This document shows positions 1 through 11,998 of a DNA stretch of 64,000 bases, piece after piece. The notes under the pieces are model-generated. The model was not told where the DNA came from. It searched no databases and saw nothing but the letters and a program-made list of their open reading frames with translations. The DNA is from Geosiphon pyriformis (Eukaryota > Glomeromycota > Glomeromycetes > Archaeosporales > Geosiphonaceae), in assembly GCA_016748015.1 (NCBI GenBank), contig JAAOMT010000591.1, positions 791,996 to 855,995 of the forward strand. The letters are read 5' to 3'. Within the stretch, counting starts at the first letter, position 1. The number at the start of each line of letters is the position of its first letter. The position numbers were made by a program, and so were the translations under genes.

Positions 1-110
1 ACTTTGGTAACAATAATTAAAAAAATTAAAAAGCAAAATCTATATAAAACAATTTAATATTGTTTTTTAAAACTGACTTAAACTTAATAAAGCCAGATAA
101 CAACTTGAAT

Positions 111-126
111 AAAAAAACCAATTAAA
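111..126. repeat. Left target-site duplication of LINE-A
   Basis: AAAAAAACCAATTAAA occurs here, just upstream of the LINE 5' end, and again at 7013-7028 after the A-rich 3' tail. A 16-bp direct repeat flanking a non-LTR element is what target-primed reverse transcription leaves. The A-run makes the exact left edge uncertain by a few bases. Confidence 0.75.
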
Positions 127-255
127 ACTTTTTTTTCTCATCAATCTTCTGACCACAATAAGAGCGAAAGATATTTTTGAAGAAATCGCTTTTTCTTTTC
201 TCTCTCCCCTCAATCTCTGTTAACTATTTCTTCTAACTTATCTTTATTTGTTGTG

Positions 256-2200
256 ATGGAACTGGTGGGCTCATCTGCTGGTGGTTTTGGTTTAAGTTCA
301 GCTGGTTTGGGGACCTGCCAGAGTGCTAAAAACAAATGTGTTGATATAGTCTACTCCCATGGTGCATCCTACAAAAAGCCTAAAAAGCCTGCAGCTAGCA
401 TTTTGGTTGAGTTGTCTGCTGGTTCTCTATGTTTGGAAGATTTGGGTGGTAACAATAGTAAGCTGGCAGCATCCTGGAGAAGCAGAGTGGGCAGTGTTTC
501 TGGCAGTGTAAGTGGTTTTTTGGATGTCGAGAACTTGGAGAACTTGGTTGCTGAGAAGACAAGCTATGTTGATTTAGGTAAGGATGATGAAATGAATGAG
601 ACTATGCTGCAAAGAACTTGCATTTGAATGTATGTGTTAGAACAATCTCTTAAGGCATCTTTATTTGCTACTATGAATAATAATAATGATGACTCTATGT
701 TGCCATCTCCTAAAATCAGTAGGTCCAATCAGCTGTCCTCTTCTAATTCACATGTTTTCGAGAGTCATAGTTTTGGGCCAGTAAAATTGTTTGCTCTGGA
801 TGTGAATTTGTTAGCTGTTTCTGGCAGGACTAATAGTAATAAGCTCATGTTTATCAAAAAATTTTTTTACAAAGTTGATGGTTTTTGAGGAGCTTCAACT
901 CCCTCAAAATTTCCTGGTGTTATTTGTTCAACTTTCACAAGTGAGTTTAGTTTGATTAAGGCCAGGAAATTGACAGTCTGTGAAAATATTGTTGTCAATA
1001 GTAATCTCAAAAAAACAAACATTTGTTTGAATCGGGAAGTGATCATTAAGGAGATCCCAGTTGATCTTTCAAAGTTGGCTGTGGAATCAGTTTTTTCTAA
1101 ATTTGGCAAGATTGTTTCCATTAAGATGCAATTGATTGGTCTGTGGCAAAAGGCTCTGATTGAATTTGAGTCATTAGAAGTTGCCAGTTTGGTCGCTTCT
1201 AAGTAGTTTGTTCTTGTGAGAAAGAATTTGGTTTGTGTAGTGCTGGCTGTCAATAATAAACAAATGTGGGTGTCAAGAGATTGTCATTGAGCTTTGCTCT
1301 ATACTCTTCTGGTTGGTACTTCAGCCCATGATCTGTCAGATTTGTTGGTATTATATGGTGAGAAAACTTGTTTTATTGGCTGTAATCTTGGTTCATATGT
1401 CCACAATTGGTGTACAATTATTTGTTTTGAGAATAAGGATGCCAGATTGGCTGCTGTTAGTACCATTCTAATTTTCAAGAGTATTAGTTTGTATTGGGCT
1501 TGTCTTGTTTTGGCTAGCTGTATCAAGTGTGAGCAGTTTGGTCATACCACTGCCAACTGTCCTGTAGGTGGAAGTTCTGGTGTTCATGGAAAGAGGGTGG
1601 TTTTTGATCAGGATCAGATTTGTCTGACTGGTATATATAAGAAAAAATCAGCTTCTATTGCTCGTCCAGTTTTGTTTGGTGGCAAAACATGGGCCCAAGT
1701 TGCTAGTGGCATCTTTTTCTGTGTGTCTCTTTCTGGTTCTTCTGGTTTTGGTTTGTGTTCTGGCTCAGTTCCTCCTTCAGTGGTCTCTGATTATCTTGTT
1801 GTTTCCTGTTTGAATAATTGTTTGGCAGTTTTGGAATGCTCTTTGGAGCTTTTGGCTGACCGTGTTTCTGGCATTCTGGTTAGGTTGAATTCCTTTGGTG
1901 TGGTTCCTTTGGTTCCTTTTTCCCTGGCCTCCCCTCTTTTTGTTTCTGCAGCTTTGAGTTCTGAAGTGAATTCGGATATGACTGTGGACAATGCTTTGAG
2001 TTCTTCTGATATTACTCCCCCCCATTACTATTGATGCTGTTGTCAATCTCAGCATTAGTAGTTCCAAGGTTTTTACTGCCAAGGTGGGTGGTTTAGAGAC
2101 AAAATTGGTCGCTTTGAAGGCTTTAGTTGGTTTGGTTTTGGATAAGTTGAATCTTCTGTGCTCTGGTTTGGGTCTGTCAGCTCCCACGTCATCTCAATGA
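256..2200 (+). pseudogene. LINE-A ORF1 (RRM-like plus zinc knuckle), degraded
   Basis: This is the RNA-binding ORF1 of the LINE. It starts at the ATG at 256, where LINE-B has ATA. A conserved block at about 1040-1200 (REVIIKEIPVDLS, then VFSKFGKIVSIKM) looks like an RRM fold. A CCHC knuckle CIKCEQFGHTTANC (CX2CX4HX4C) lies at about 1520-1560. The frame is broken by a TGA at 625, a TGA at about 886, a TAG at 1204 and an extra C in the C-run at 2017-2023, after which the C-terminus continues in another frame to SSQ-stop. The final TGA overlaps the ORF2 start as ATGA. No activity is expected from this copy. Confidence 0.85.
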
Positions 2201-5200
2201 CTTACTTAATTTGGAAAATTGCCATGTGCAATATTAGAAGTATGAACAATAGTGCAAAGCAGGCAGACATTGTTTGTTGGCATAAAGATATGAACAATAT
2301 GGTTTCTATTGTTACTGAAACAAAGTTGAAGGGAAAGATTTGCTCTTGGATTACTGATAAGTTTGATGGTATTCATGTTTTTACTTCTGGACTGAATTCT
2401 GGTCACATGGGATCTGGTGTTGCAATTATTTTAGACTCTTCTTTGGTGAGACATGTATGTAAAGTTTCAGAGATGCCTGGTCAGCTTCTGTTGGTTAGAT
2501 TGCTTTTTAAGAACAAATTCTTTGTGTCTATTTTGGGGCTGTATGTTGGTGCATCTTCAGCAGTTTGTTTCTCTCAGGCTGGCAAGGTTAACTCTCTTAT
2601 TGCTAAGGCTGTGAACGAGTCCTCCTTTGTTATTCTTGGTGGTGATTTTAATGAAGATGGTTCTTACAAGTGTGCAAGTTTCAAAAAATGTTTTGATTTG
2701 GGTTTGGTTAACTTTCTGGGGGGGAGCTCCTTCGTGAAGTCACCCACTTGGTGCAATTCTCATGGCATCACTAAAATGATTGACTATGTGCTCATTTCTT
2801 CTAATTTGGTTGGTATAGTGGTGGATCATGGTGTAGATGGTGTTGAAGACTATTTTAATACTGATCACAAGGCTGTGTTTGTTTCTGTAAGACTGGAAGG
2901 CCTGCTCAATGTCAAGTTGAACTCACTGCGCAAACAAGAAAATAGGGATTGTTGGAAATATGATATCAAAAATGCCAATGAGGTTAAGTGGTCTGAGTTC
3001 AGAGATGCTATGGCTGCTAATGCTGTTATGTTCTCGGATGAGTTTGTTGCAGCTAAGCGGTTTTCTGATCTGGATGCGATGTGGAACATTGTTTATAAGG
3101 TTATGATTCTTTCGGCTGATGGAACATTTGAGAAAAAATGGTTTAAGAGTTTCGATTGTGTTTTTAATAAGGTATCTTCTTGGTTTCATAAACTGGAGCT
3201 ACTTGTGTTTAAACTGGTAAAGACTTCTCAGTTGGTTTCTGGTGAGGATTTTGCCTTGTTGTTGAATACTTAAAACAGGCTTGATTCTATGGGTGTTTTA
3301 CCTATGAAATCTCTGTTTCTTTCTGGCGCCAGTTTTGATGTGATCTGTTCTGGGCTGGCTAAGACAAGGAAGTTTTACCGCTCTTCTAAGTTGTTGGAAT
3401 CTAAGCGTGCTGAAGAATCTAGTGTAAGACAGGCTATTGAAAAGAGAATGGAGAGTTTTGAAATAGATAAAGGTTACACCATTAGAAGTGTTTTGGAGCA
3501 TTCTTTTTGTAAAGTGGTGTTGAATCATTTGGTGGATGGTGAGGAGTTGGTCTTGGAGCCTGAGTTGGTTAAATCTAAAGTGGATGGAATCATGGAGGAT
3601 TGGACTAGGAAATGTGTGGTGGCTTCTGATATCTCTGGTGATTGGGCAAGGCAATTTTGGTCTTTGGATTATGTCTTCGATGGTGCTTTCTCTGATGTGA
3701 TGCATTCAATTAGTTTTGATGAGATATTTGGTGTTATTTCAAATTTGCCCAATGAAAAAGTGGCTAGTCTTTTTGGTATCACAAACAAACTTTGAAAACA
3801 CTGTGACAAGTCAGTCTTGGATATGCTTTTGGTGCTCTTAAATTTTTGTTTGGATTGTGAGTCAGTGCCTGGACCTTAGAGGGAAGTCTGGATCTTGATG
3901 ATACCTAAACCTTACAAGTAGGAGGGGGTTCTTACAAATACCTGCCTCATTGCTTAAATTGAGACAGCTCGTAAGGTTTTTTCTAAGATTCTTTCGGATC
4001 AGATTTCTCTGGCTTGTAGTACTTTTGATGTTCTTCATGGGGACAATTTCTTTGTCCTGAAAGGTACGTCTACTCAATTGCCTATTTTTGCTATTGGTTT
4101 GGTGATCAAAGATGCTTTAGAAAAGAACCAAGAGTTGTGGCTAGTTTTACAGGATATGTGCAAAGCTTATGATTCTGTTGGTTGGAAGCATCTCAAAAGA
4201 AATTTGATCAGGATCAAAATGTGTGACAAATTTATCAGATTTTTTAGTAGCATTCATAATGATCGCACTAACAGAGTGATGACAAATTTTGGTTTGACTG
4301 ATGGATATCATGTTCATAATAGATTGGATCAGGGGGAGATGTTTTTACCACTTTTCTGGTGCATATTTTATGACTCGCTTTTGTGTAAAGTTAAGAGACA
4401 GAAGAGCATTTATGGTTACAGGTTGATTTCCCATTTTGTTTCTAAGACTGGCCAGGTGGAATCTCAAGCTGGACTGATGTTATTTCTGGCCGCTAGTGCT
4501 TTTGTTGATGATACTATCTGGGTTAGTAGCAGCCAGACTGCTACACAACACATCCTCAATGTTGCTAGTGATTTCTTTTGTTTAAATGATATTTTGATAA
4601 ACAATAACAAGATTGTGGCCATTCCTATCAACTGTCGGATCACTGCTTCTTATCTAACTATTAGTGGTCTGCCAATTTCCATCACTAAAAAAGGTGAATC
4701 TTATCATTATCTGGAGATTTTTTTATCTTCTAAAAGTTTTTCGAAGCCTAGATTGGTTAAAACACATTCGGATATTCAGTTTTTCATCAATCTTATTCTA
4801 AGAAAAGTTATTTCAGATAAACAGTTTGCTTATTTGGTGTCTTCAGTTCTTTTTCCTATTGTCAACTATAGAATTCAGTTCAGTTTTATTCCTCTCAGTG
4901 TGTGTAATAAATGGGATGCTTTAATTCACAAGGGTCTGAAATCCAAATCTGAACTGCCTCTGGACTTTCCCAATAATGCACTTTATCATCTTTTCTTGTA
5001 TAATTTAAAAACTTTTGAGCAGATTCAGGCTGAGAGCAAGTCAGCTTCTGTCATTGCTTTTGTGAATTTAGTTAGTGTTTTGGGTTGCTTGTTTTCTTAT
5101 AGGTCTTATGATCTCCAGGTTTTCAGCTGGCATCCTCATCACCCTTTGTTGTTTCCTGTTCATGTTAGAGTCAGCCCTTCAAACAACTTTTTGGCAGGTG

Positions 5201-6883
5201 TGGTTCATATTTTTTCTGGGTGTGATTTGTCTTTGGGTGGCTCTTTGGCTGGTGCTTTTTATCTTCAGAGTGATACTTCTATGTCTCTAGTTTTCGGCGA
5301 GATGATTTTCTTCAAATGTGTCTCTTCCTTTAAGCATTATGGTATTGCTTTCGTGAAACAGCTTTGTGACTGAAATGGCATTGTTTTTGATTGAATGACT
5401 TTTAAGCATTGGAAAAGGCTGGATCCCTGTGGCCTAGTTCCCTCCTGGTTTGATCTCTCTGTTCGTCTTTTTGGTGGTGTAGCTTCTCCTTCTGGTTGTT
5501 TTTCTCATAAGGGTGGTTGTGGCTCTTTTGACATCCATCAGTCTCTTGGTTTTGGTGTTATTTGTAATGATCTGTTAAATATTGGTGCTGCCCACCTCTC
5601 TGTTTACACAGATGGATCTCTGAGTAACTTGGGGACTGTTGACATGTTGGCTGGTGCTGTGGTTTTCTTTAAGGACATTAATTCAGGTCTAAGTATGAGA
5701 GTTTCTGGTTTGGTTTTTTCTACTTTGGTGAAGTTGTAAGCCATTGCTTTAGCTCTTGAGTGTGTTCCTTCTTTTCATTTGGTTGACTTGTTCTTGGACA
5801 GCTGCAGCTATAGATGCTTACAGGTCGGAGTCGTTATTGGTTGGCCCTAATTTCAGGAATTGTTGTTGGATTGAGCATCGTCACATCACCAATGTTATTC
5901 ATCGCAAAAATTTGGATGTTAATTGGATTAAGATTAAGGGCTATTCGGGTGTTTCAGGCAATGAGCATGCTGATGTGCTGGCCAAGAATGCTGCTCTTTC
6001 TGCCTGGCACCTGCCCCACTTGGTCAATAAGAGGTTTTTGAAGGCTGGTGTTGATACAGTTTTTGGTAATTCGAGGCATTTTGTTCGTGACGTATTCAGA
6101 TCAATCTATTGCGCATATTGAGAGGTTGGTTCTGGTTCCCAGATTGTTCCAGGTTGTTTGCATGCTGATATTGACTGGTTGAGGTCTTTTTTGGTGTGGC
6201 ACCCAGATTTCCACATGGTGACTGGTTTTACTAGTGTTCAGACAGCTGGCTTTTGTACATATTTCATGAAAGTCCTTCATTATTGCCTTCCTGTAGCTGT
6301 GCAAAAGCATCTGTATGATAGGAGTTATCCCAGTGTAGTTTGTTTGTTCTGTGATAAGGTTGAAGTCTCAGACCATGTCTTTTCTTGTTCTTCTGACACT
6401 GATATTCGTGCCAGTTTGTTGGACACTTATGCAGCTGCCTGAGAGGTGCATTCTGATCTGTCTCGCTTTTCTTTGTGCATATTGTAGTTGTTGTCAACTT
6501 GCATTTCAGATGTGACTGTCAGTATGGCTCTGTGTAAGGGCTTTGTTTTCAGTAATTGGTACCACGAGTTTGTTTCTGTTTACAAGGATCCTAAGGTGGC
6601 AGTATTTAATGTTGTGAGTTTTGTATGTGAGTTTTGTCTTGCATTTTGTGATAATATTTGGCTGGTCTGTGTGAAACACCAGGCCATTATGGAGAAGAAT
6701 AAGCTGATTCCATGTGATGGTTCCATTCCTGTCACTATTTCTGGTTTTTCTACGTGGCTTTCGGCTGGAGTGATTAGGTTGTTAGGTATTGCTGATGCAC
6801 TTGGCATCAGTTTTGAGTATTGTAAGCATTGTTTGTTTTATGCAGGTGTTGGTGATATGGTTTCTGTTCATATAAGTGTGTAG
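2197..6883 (+). pseudogene. LINE-A ORF2 (endonuclease-RT-RNase H), degraded
   Basis: ORF2 starts at the ATG at 2197. The AP-type endonuclease is nearly intact at 2197-2890 (TETKL; LGGDFNEDG; MIDYVLIS; TDHKAV). Reverse transcriptase spans about 3300-5370, with motif A DMCKAYDSVGW and an intact catalytic FVDD at 4501-4512. RNase H lies at about 5600-6000 (YTDGS; KGYSGVSGNEHAD). A C-terminal C-X2-C-X7-H-X4-C follows at about 6346-6393 (CLFCDKVEVSDHVFSC). Stops at 3271, 3793, 3879, 3918, 5371, 5392 and 5737 and frame changes break it. Several of the stops sit where LINE-B or the family pattern has Trp. Confidence 0.9.
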
Positions 6884-7012
6884 TGTTGTTCTGACTAGTC
6901 TGAGTCTCTGATCACATGTAGCAAAGGCATGATTTATACCTAGTTTAGATTATTTGTATGATGTATAGTACTAGGTAGTGTTTGGATTTCACTTGCTAAA
7001 CTTTTAATATAA

Positions 7013-7028
7013 AAAAAAACCAATTAAA
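7013..7028. repeat. Right target-site duplication of LINE-A
   Basis: This is an exact copy of 111-126 and directly follows the LINE tail. It partly merges with the A-run of the tail. Confidence 0.75.
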
Positions 7029-8767
7029 CCAATTTAATTTTAAATATAGTATCAAGTATTAAAGTAAAAGCCACTTAGTTAGAAAACTTTTAATAACTAA
7101 ATATTGTTTTTTAAATACTATTAGAAATAATATTAAAAAATAAAAAGAAAAAAGTTATTTTAATTTTTATCTAATTACTTTAATCTTTAAAATCAAGTAA
7201 TAATTTGCCAAAAAACATTATATTTAACAATACAATTAGTGATTAATTTTGACTTATTTTGGAAAATATATTATTACTATTAATATTTATATTAAAAAAA
7301 TGCCAAATAATACTGAAAGATTTTATTTGAAATTTTATTTGAAATTACCAAAAAATTTAGTATAATAATAATCAATACAAAAAATTGTTGCTGTTTTAAA
7401 GTTTTTGGCTTTTTTGGCTATTTGCAAAATAATAGTAATAATAGTAATAATAAGAGCAAAAAAAATCAGATTGTTAATTAGTTTATTATTAAAATTCTTA
7501 GGTTTTTAAAAAAATAAAAACAATATTACTTAAGTAAAAAAACCAATTAAAAACTATTAAAAACGTAATTATTATATAAAACACAAAATAACATAAAGTA
7601 ATACAAAATAAAATAAAATAATACAAAATAACATAAAATAATACAAAATAACAAAAAATAATATATAATAATATAAAATAACACAAAATAAATAGTAATA
7701 ATATATAGAATAATTAGTTATAATATAAAAATAATTAATTAATTAATAATAATAAACAATTAAAAACAATCTTATAGAACTAAAAAATATATATATAAAA
7801 AAGTAATTTTAACAGATAAAAAAAAACAATAATTAAATTTATCTTAACTTATATTCTTAGTTTTTAAAACAATTTTTTATCTTATTATCTCTTATATTTC
7901 TTATTAACTAAAATAAAATATTATTATTTAACTTTCAAATATTTCTGAATTTAAAACTTATTATTAAAATTTAATTATTTGCTTCTATTTATTTTTGTTT
8001 TGAATTAGATGTATTTAACTAAATGTTTTTTGAAACTTTAATAATTTGAATCAATTACTTTTAATCATAATAATTAATAAAATATTAATTTTTTTTCTTG
8101 TTATTTTCGTTTTTTTTCATTCTCTTGAAAAGTAAAAATATTGAAAATTAATTGCTTTAAAATTAGACTTTGTAATAATTTGATAAAAAAAAAAGTTTTT
8201 TTTAGAATTAGATATTAACTTTATCTTATTAGCTTATTAAAAAAACAAAAAAACAATACTAGACTTTAATAATTGTGATCAATTAGTACAAAATACAATA
8301 CACTTATATTTATACAACTGTTAAAACAATATATTTGTATCTTATAACCAAAAAACTCAATAAATAAAACTTTAAACAATAAAAACTTTTAGAAACTGAT
8401 TAATAAATTAAAATTTAACATATTTCAACTTACTAATTAACTTTTATTATTAAATTTTAAGCACTAAATATTATGTTATTATATTACCAAATTTATTTGT
8501 AATATTTAGTATTCTTTGTAAAATTATAAAATCTACAGAAACAAAGCATTTAGAAAACTCACAAAAGTAGTAACTATTAAAATTGTTAAAAAAAATTACT
8601 TATTACTTAGAAAAGTCTTATATTAACACTTTTAAAAAAATTTAAAAATACTAAAAGCAATATTTACAGCTAAAAATAACTTTTTTTACTATGTATAAGT
8701 CAAGATTAATTATTATTTAAACAAAACAATTAATATTAGAAAACCATCTATTAAGTTTTATAAAAAA
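7029..8767. other. AT-rich spacer between two LINE copies
   Basis: There is no supported gene. The sequence is overwhelmingly A/T with short homopolymers and stops in all frames. The one longer open stretch on the minus strand (7498-7686) is made of Phe, Ile, Tyr and Leu from a simple repeat and is not credible as a protein. Confidence 0.8.
7560..7700. repeat. Low-complexity array of AAAATAACATAAAATAATAC-like units
   Basis: Imperfect tandem units of about 10 and 20 bp (variants of ATAAAATAATAC and AAAATAAC) run for about 140 bp. They look like slippage products in AT-rich DNA; no function is visible. Confidence 0.8.
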
Positions 8768-8906
8768 ACTTTCTCTTGTTGATTTCTTGACCATGACAAG
8801 AGCAATAATAATATATTCTTCGAAGACACCACTTTGCTTATATTTTTTTTCTTTTTCCCCTTCATTTACCTGAATTATTTTGTCCATATTGCCTCTCTTC
8901 TCCGTG

Positions 8907-10871
8907 ATAAATCTAGCAAGCTCATCTGCTGGTGGTCTTAGTTCGGTTTCAGCTGAGTTGGGTTTCTGGTCTAGTATTAGTATTAAAAAGAAAGCATATG
9001 TTGAAAGTGTGTACTCTTGTAGTCCCTTATTCAAGAAAATGAAAAAACCTGGAGCTTCTGGTGTAGTGGTTGACTTGTCGGCTGGATCTTTGTCTGCTAA
9101 CATGCTGTAAGCCAATAGTAGTGAACGTGTTAAATCTTGGGGCAGTGAAATGGATAGCGAAGAAAACAGTGTAAGTGAAGTATTGGACATAGAAAACATG
9201 AAGAACACAGTTACCAATAAAATGAGCTACATAGACTTTAATACTTCTGAGATAGATGACATAGTGGACAATACTACTCCGAAGATGATGTGTACCAGAA
9301 CTTACGTCTTAGGGAAACTGCCAAAAGGGCTTTTTTTCAATATCTTAAGTGATAATAGTGCAGAGTTGGTGCTCTCAGCACCTAAATTTATTGGTTTCAT
9401 TAGATTGCTATCAGCTAATTCATGTGTTGGAGACATCCAGAATTTTGATTCAAAGAAATTTTTTGTGTTGGATGTTGAATTTTCTACAGTGCCTAACAAA
9501 ACCTCTGGTAATAAGCTGTTGTATCTTAAAAAAATTTTTTATTGGATTAATGGTTTTGGAGAAGTCTTTACTCCTTCAAAATTTCCTGAGATTATCAGAT
9601 CATCTTTTACTTTGGAATCCAGTTTAAATAAGGCAAAAGATCTGGCTGTCAATGAAAAGATTTTAGTCAATAGTGAGATAAGAAAAATAAACAATCATTT
9701 GGATTGGGAAGTGATAGTCAGGGAGATCCCAGTAGATCTTTCCAAATCAGCAGTTATATCAGTCTTTTCTAAATTTGGTAAGGTTGTATCAGTGAGGATG
9801 CAGTTAATTAGTCTCTGGCAGAAAGTCTGAGTAGAATTTGAGTTATCAGATGTGGCTAGCATGGTAACTGCCAAGTGGTCAGTTCTTATGAGAAAAGATT
9901 CTGTTAGAGTGGCATTGGCTGTTGGGGATAAACAAACATGGATTTTAAGAAATTATTATAGGGCTTTGCTTTACATCTTGCCTATTAGTACTACTGTACA
10001 TGATTTATCTAAGCTGTTAGTCTCTTATGAAGGTAGAACATGTTTTATTGGCCGCAATCCTGTTTTATATGTTTGTGATAGATGTGCAGTGGTTTGTTTT
10101 GATAGTGAAAAATTGAGGAATAATGCCATTGGTTCTTTGCTAGTTTTCAAAGGAGTGAATTTAAGATGAACTGGTCTTTCTTTGGCTTGTTGTGCTAAGT
10201 GTGACTAATTTGATCATGTTTTTGATGATTGTTCTGTGAGTGGGAATTCTGGTGCTCATGAGAAAAGGGTGATGACTTTTTATAATCAGATTTGTTTAGC
10301 CAGTATATATAAGAAGAAGCAGGCATCTATTGCTTGTCTGGTTTCTTTTGGTGGTAAAACTTGGGCACAGGTTGCCAGCAGTTCTCCTTCTTGTGTTTTT
10401 TCTTCGTCTTCGTTAAATGTAGGTGTGATGTTAAGTGCAAATATCTCTCACACAATTTCTGCACCTTTTGATGTCTCTGGTTTTAACAATCATTTGGTTT
10501 TTTTGGAGTGTTCTCTAGAGCTAGTGGCAGACCAGATTTCTGACATCTTAAAAAAATTGGGTTCTGTTAATCTAATGCCTTTGCCTTCTGTTTTTTATGT
10601 ATCTCTTTCAGTTGTTCCTGATTTTTTGGCATTGGATTTGGATTCAGACATGGCTTTAGATGGAGTAGTGATACCACCTGTCTTTCCTCTTCCTGAAGTT
10701 GATGTTGTGCTCTCTGATTTCAGCCCCAGCAATTCGAAAGTCCTAACCACCAAAGTGTGTGGTTTGGAGTCAAAATTGGTGGCTTTTGAAGTATTGATCT
10801 GTTCAGTATTGGCTAGGTTGGATTTTTTGGGCTCTGGTTTGGGTTTTTTGTTCTCTTCTTCTTCTCAATGA
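8907..10871 (+). pseudogene. LINE-B ORF1, degraded; start codon ATG changed to ATA
   Basis: Homologous to LINE-A ORF1. At 8907-8909 the expected ATG is ATA, a single G-to-A change, while the following SSAGG reading is conserved. The long middle block (9150-9830) carries the conserved FTPSKFP and the RRM-like VREIPVDLSKSAV...VFSKFGKVVSVRM. The CCHC knuckle CAKCD-stop-FDHVFDDC at about 10190-10230 has TAA at 10206-10208 where Gln would be CAA. Another stop, TGA at 10167-10169, fits a lost TGG. The last segment (10236-10871) ends SSSSQ-TGA, with the TGA overlapping the ORF2 ATG at 10868. Confidence 0.85.
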
Positions 10872-11560
10872 GTAGTATAATTTGGAAATTTACTACATAC
10901 AACATCTAGAGTATTAATGTATCTGCTAAGCAAGAAGATATTATTTGGTGGCATTTAAGCTTAGGTAATATGGTGTCTTTTGTTATGGAAACTAAGCTTC
11001 ATTCTAGTGTTAAATCTTGGATTGCCAATAGGTTTAATGGTGTGTGGATATTCACGTCTGGTTTAGATAAAAGTTATCTTGGTGCTGGTGTGGCTGTTAT
11101 TATAAATGATTCCTTGGCTTGTTATGTTTCTAGAGTAGAAGAGATTCCAGGTAGAATTATTTCAGTGCGACTCCTATTTAAAGACAGGTTTTCAGTTATA
11201 GTCTTAGGTTTGTATGCTGGTGCATTAGCTGGGGTTAGGTTCAGAAGTGAACTCTCTTATTGCCAAGGCCATTAACTCTAGTACTTTCATGGTGTTGGGT
11301 GGAGATTTTAATGAAAATGGGGCTGGAAAAAGTGCAAGCTTTAAATTTTGTTCAAATTTGGGTTTGGTCAATTCTTTCACAGGCCATTCTTTGGCTAAAG
11401 CTGCTACATAGACCAATTCAAGGAGGATTGAAAAGACTATTAACTACATTTTTGTTAGTGAGAACTTGGCTTCAGCAGTGGCAAGTCATGTAATTGGCTC
11501 TGTTTCCAATTTTTTTGATACTGATCACAAAGCTGTTATAGTGTCTGTTGGTTTGGGTGG
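10868..11560 (+). pseudogene. LINE-B ORF2, 5' part (endonuclease), up to the LTR-1 insertion
   Basis: Starts ATGAGTAGTATAATTTGG, parallel to LINE-A. Endonuclease motifs are METKL, LGGDFNENG, INYIFVSENL and TDHKAVIVSVGLG. A frameshift near 11240 and a TAG at about 11409 break it. The domain is cut at VGLGG by LTR-1. The remainder of ORF2 continues at 21411 in the same frame once LTR-1 and one GTGG copy are removed, giving VGLGGLLDGCLNS, parallel to LINE-A VRLEGLLNVKLNS. Confidence 0.87.
11557..11560. repeat. Left 4-bp target duplication of LTR-1 (GTGG)
   Basis: GTGG immediately precedes the 5' LTR and recurs at 21407-21410 after the 3' LTR. Removing the element and one copy restores the LINE reading frame, which confirms the boundaries. 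Confidence 0.9.
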
Positions 11561-11769
11561 TGTTACCAGTAGAATTTTAGCTATTAATTAGCATGAAACT
11601 ACCCTTATAATTCCTATAATTCATTAGTATATTAATATCATTTCAAATTATCATTTATTATTTAATCAATTATCACATATCACGATTCAATTAAAATAAT
11701 CTAATTAGTATAACAGAAAGTAAGATAATCAAATTACACAATACTCTGAACTTTGTAACATTCAAAAAT

Positions 11770-11840
11770 TCGCCGAAATTTACAGAAATTCGCCGAAATT
11801 TATAAGAAATTCGCCGAAATTTACAGAAATTCGCCGAAAT
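11770..11840. repeat. TTCGCCGAA short-repeat cluster in the 5' LTR, four copies
   Basis: The unit AAATTCGCCGAAATTTACAG occurs four times here but only twice in the 3' LTR (20641-20672). The core TTCGCCGAA is palindromic apart from its middle base. Its place upstream of the TATA-like box would suit enhancer or transcription-factor sites in U3; that is inference. Confidence 0.8.
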
Positions 11841-11970
11841 TATGAATAGTTCACCCAAATTAATCAATAGTTCAGCAAAATAACTTGTAGTTCATCAAAA
11901 TGTATCTTTAGTTTGCCGGAATTTGGGCAAAGAGAAAAAGTGCAAGTTCATAAACTAGTACTACAACAAG

Positions 11971-11998
11971 TTATATAAAAGAAGAGCTTTTCTCTTCT
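11971..11998 (+). promoter_or_regulatory. TATA-like box and hairpin in the 5' LTR
   Basis: TTATATAAAA (11971-11980) is followed directly by AGAAGAGCTTTTCTCTTCT (11980-11998), an inverted repeat with a short loop. Both are unchanged in the 3' LTR at 20801-20828. The position, about 40% into the LTR, fits a U3 promoter with the hairpin near the transcript start. Confidence 0.5.

Larger units (their letters stand above)
127..7012 (+). mobile_element. LINE-A: full-length, inactivated non-LTR retrotransposon
   Basis: A two-ORF LINE of about 6.9 kb. The order is a 5' UTR (127-255), ORF1 with an RRM-like domain and a CCHC knuckle, ORF2 with AP-type endonuclease, reverse transcriptase, RNase H and a C-terminal CCHC, and a 3' UTR ending in an A-rich tail at about 7012. 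The 5' and 3' UTRs align by eye with LINE-B (8768-25533), which fixes both ends. Direct repeats of 16 bp flank it. The endonuclease, RT and RNase H order places it near the I/Tad-type LINEs; the clade is not resolved by eye. Both ORFs contain stops and frameshifts, so this copy cannot move by itself. Confidence 0.9.

Noticed and set aside
7498-7686. Minus-strand Phe/Tyr/Ile-rich reading suggesting a membrane peptide
   Set aside because: It is encoded by the AT microsatellite at 7560-7700; hydrophobicity follows from T-rich codons.
8717-9217. 166-codon open reading on the minus strand over the LINE-B 5' end
   Set aside because: It is antisense to LINE-B ORF1, which is supported by homology to two other copies; no family resemblance.
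11770-11840. CRISPR-like array
   Set aside because: Only four short units with 4-5 bp between them, inside an LTR of a eukaryotic element; no spacers.
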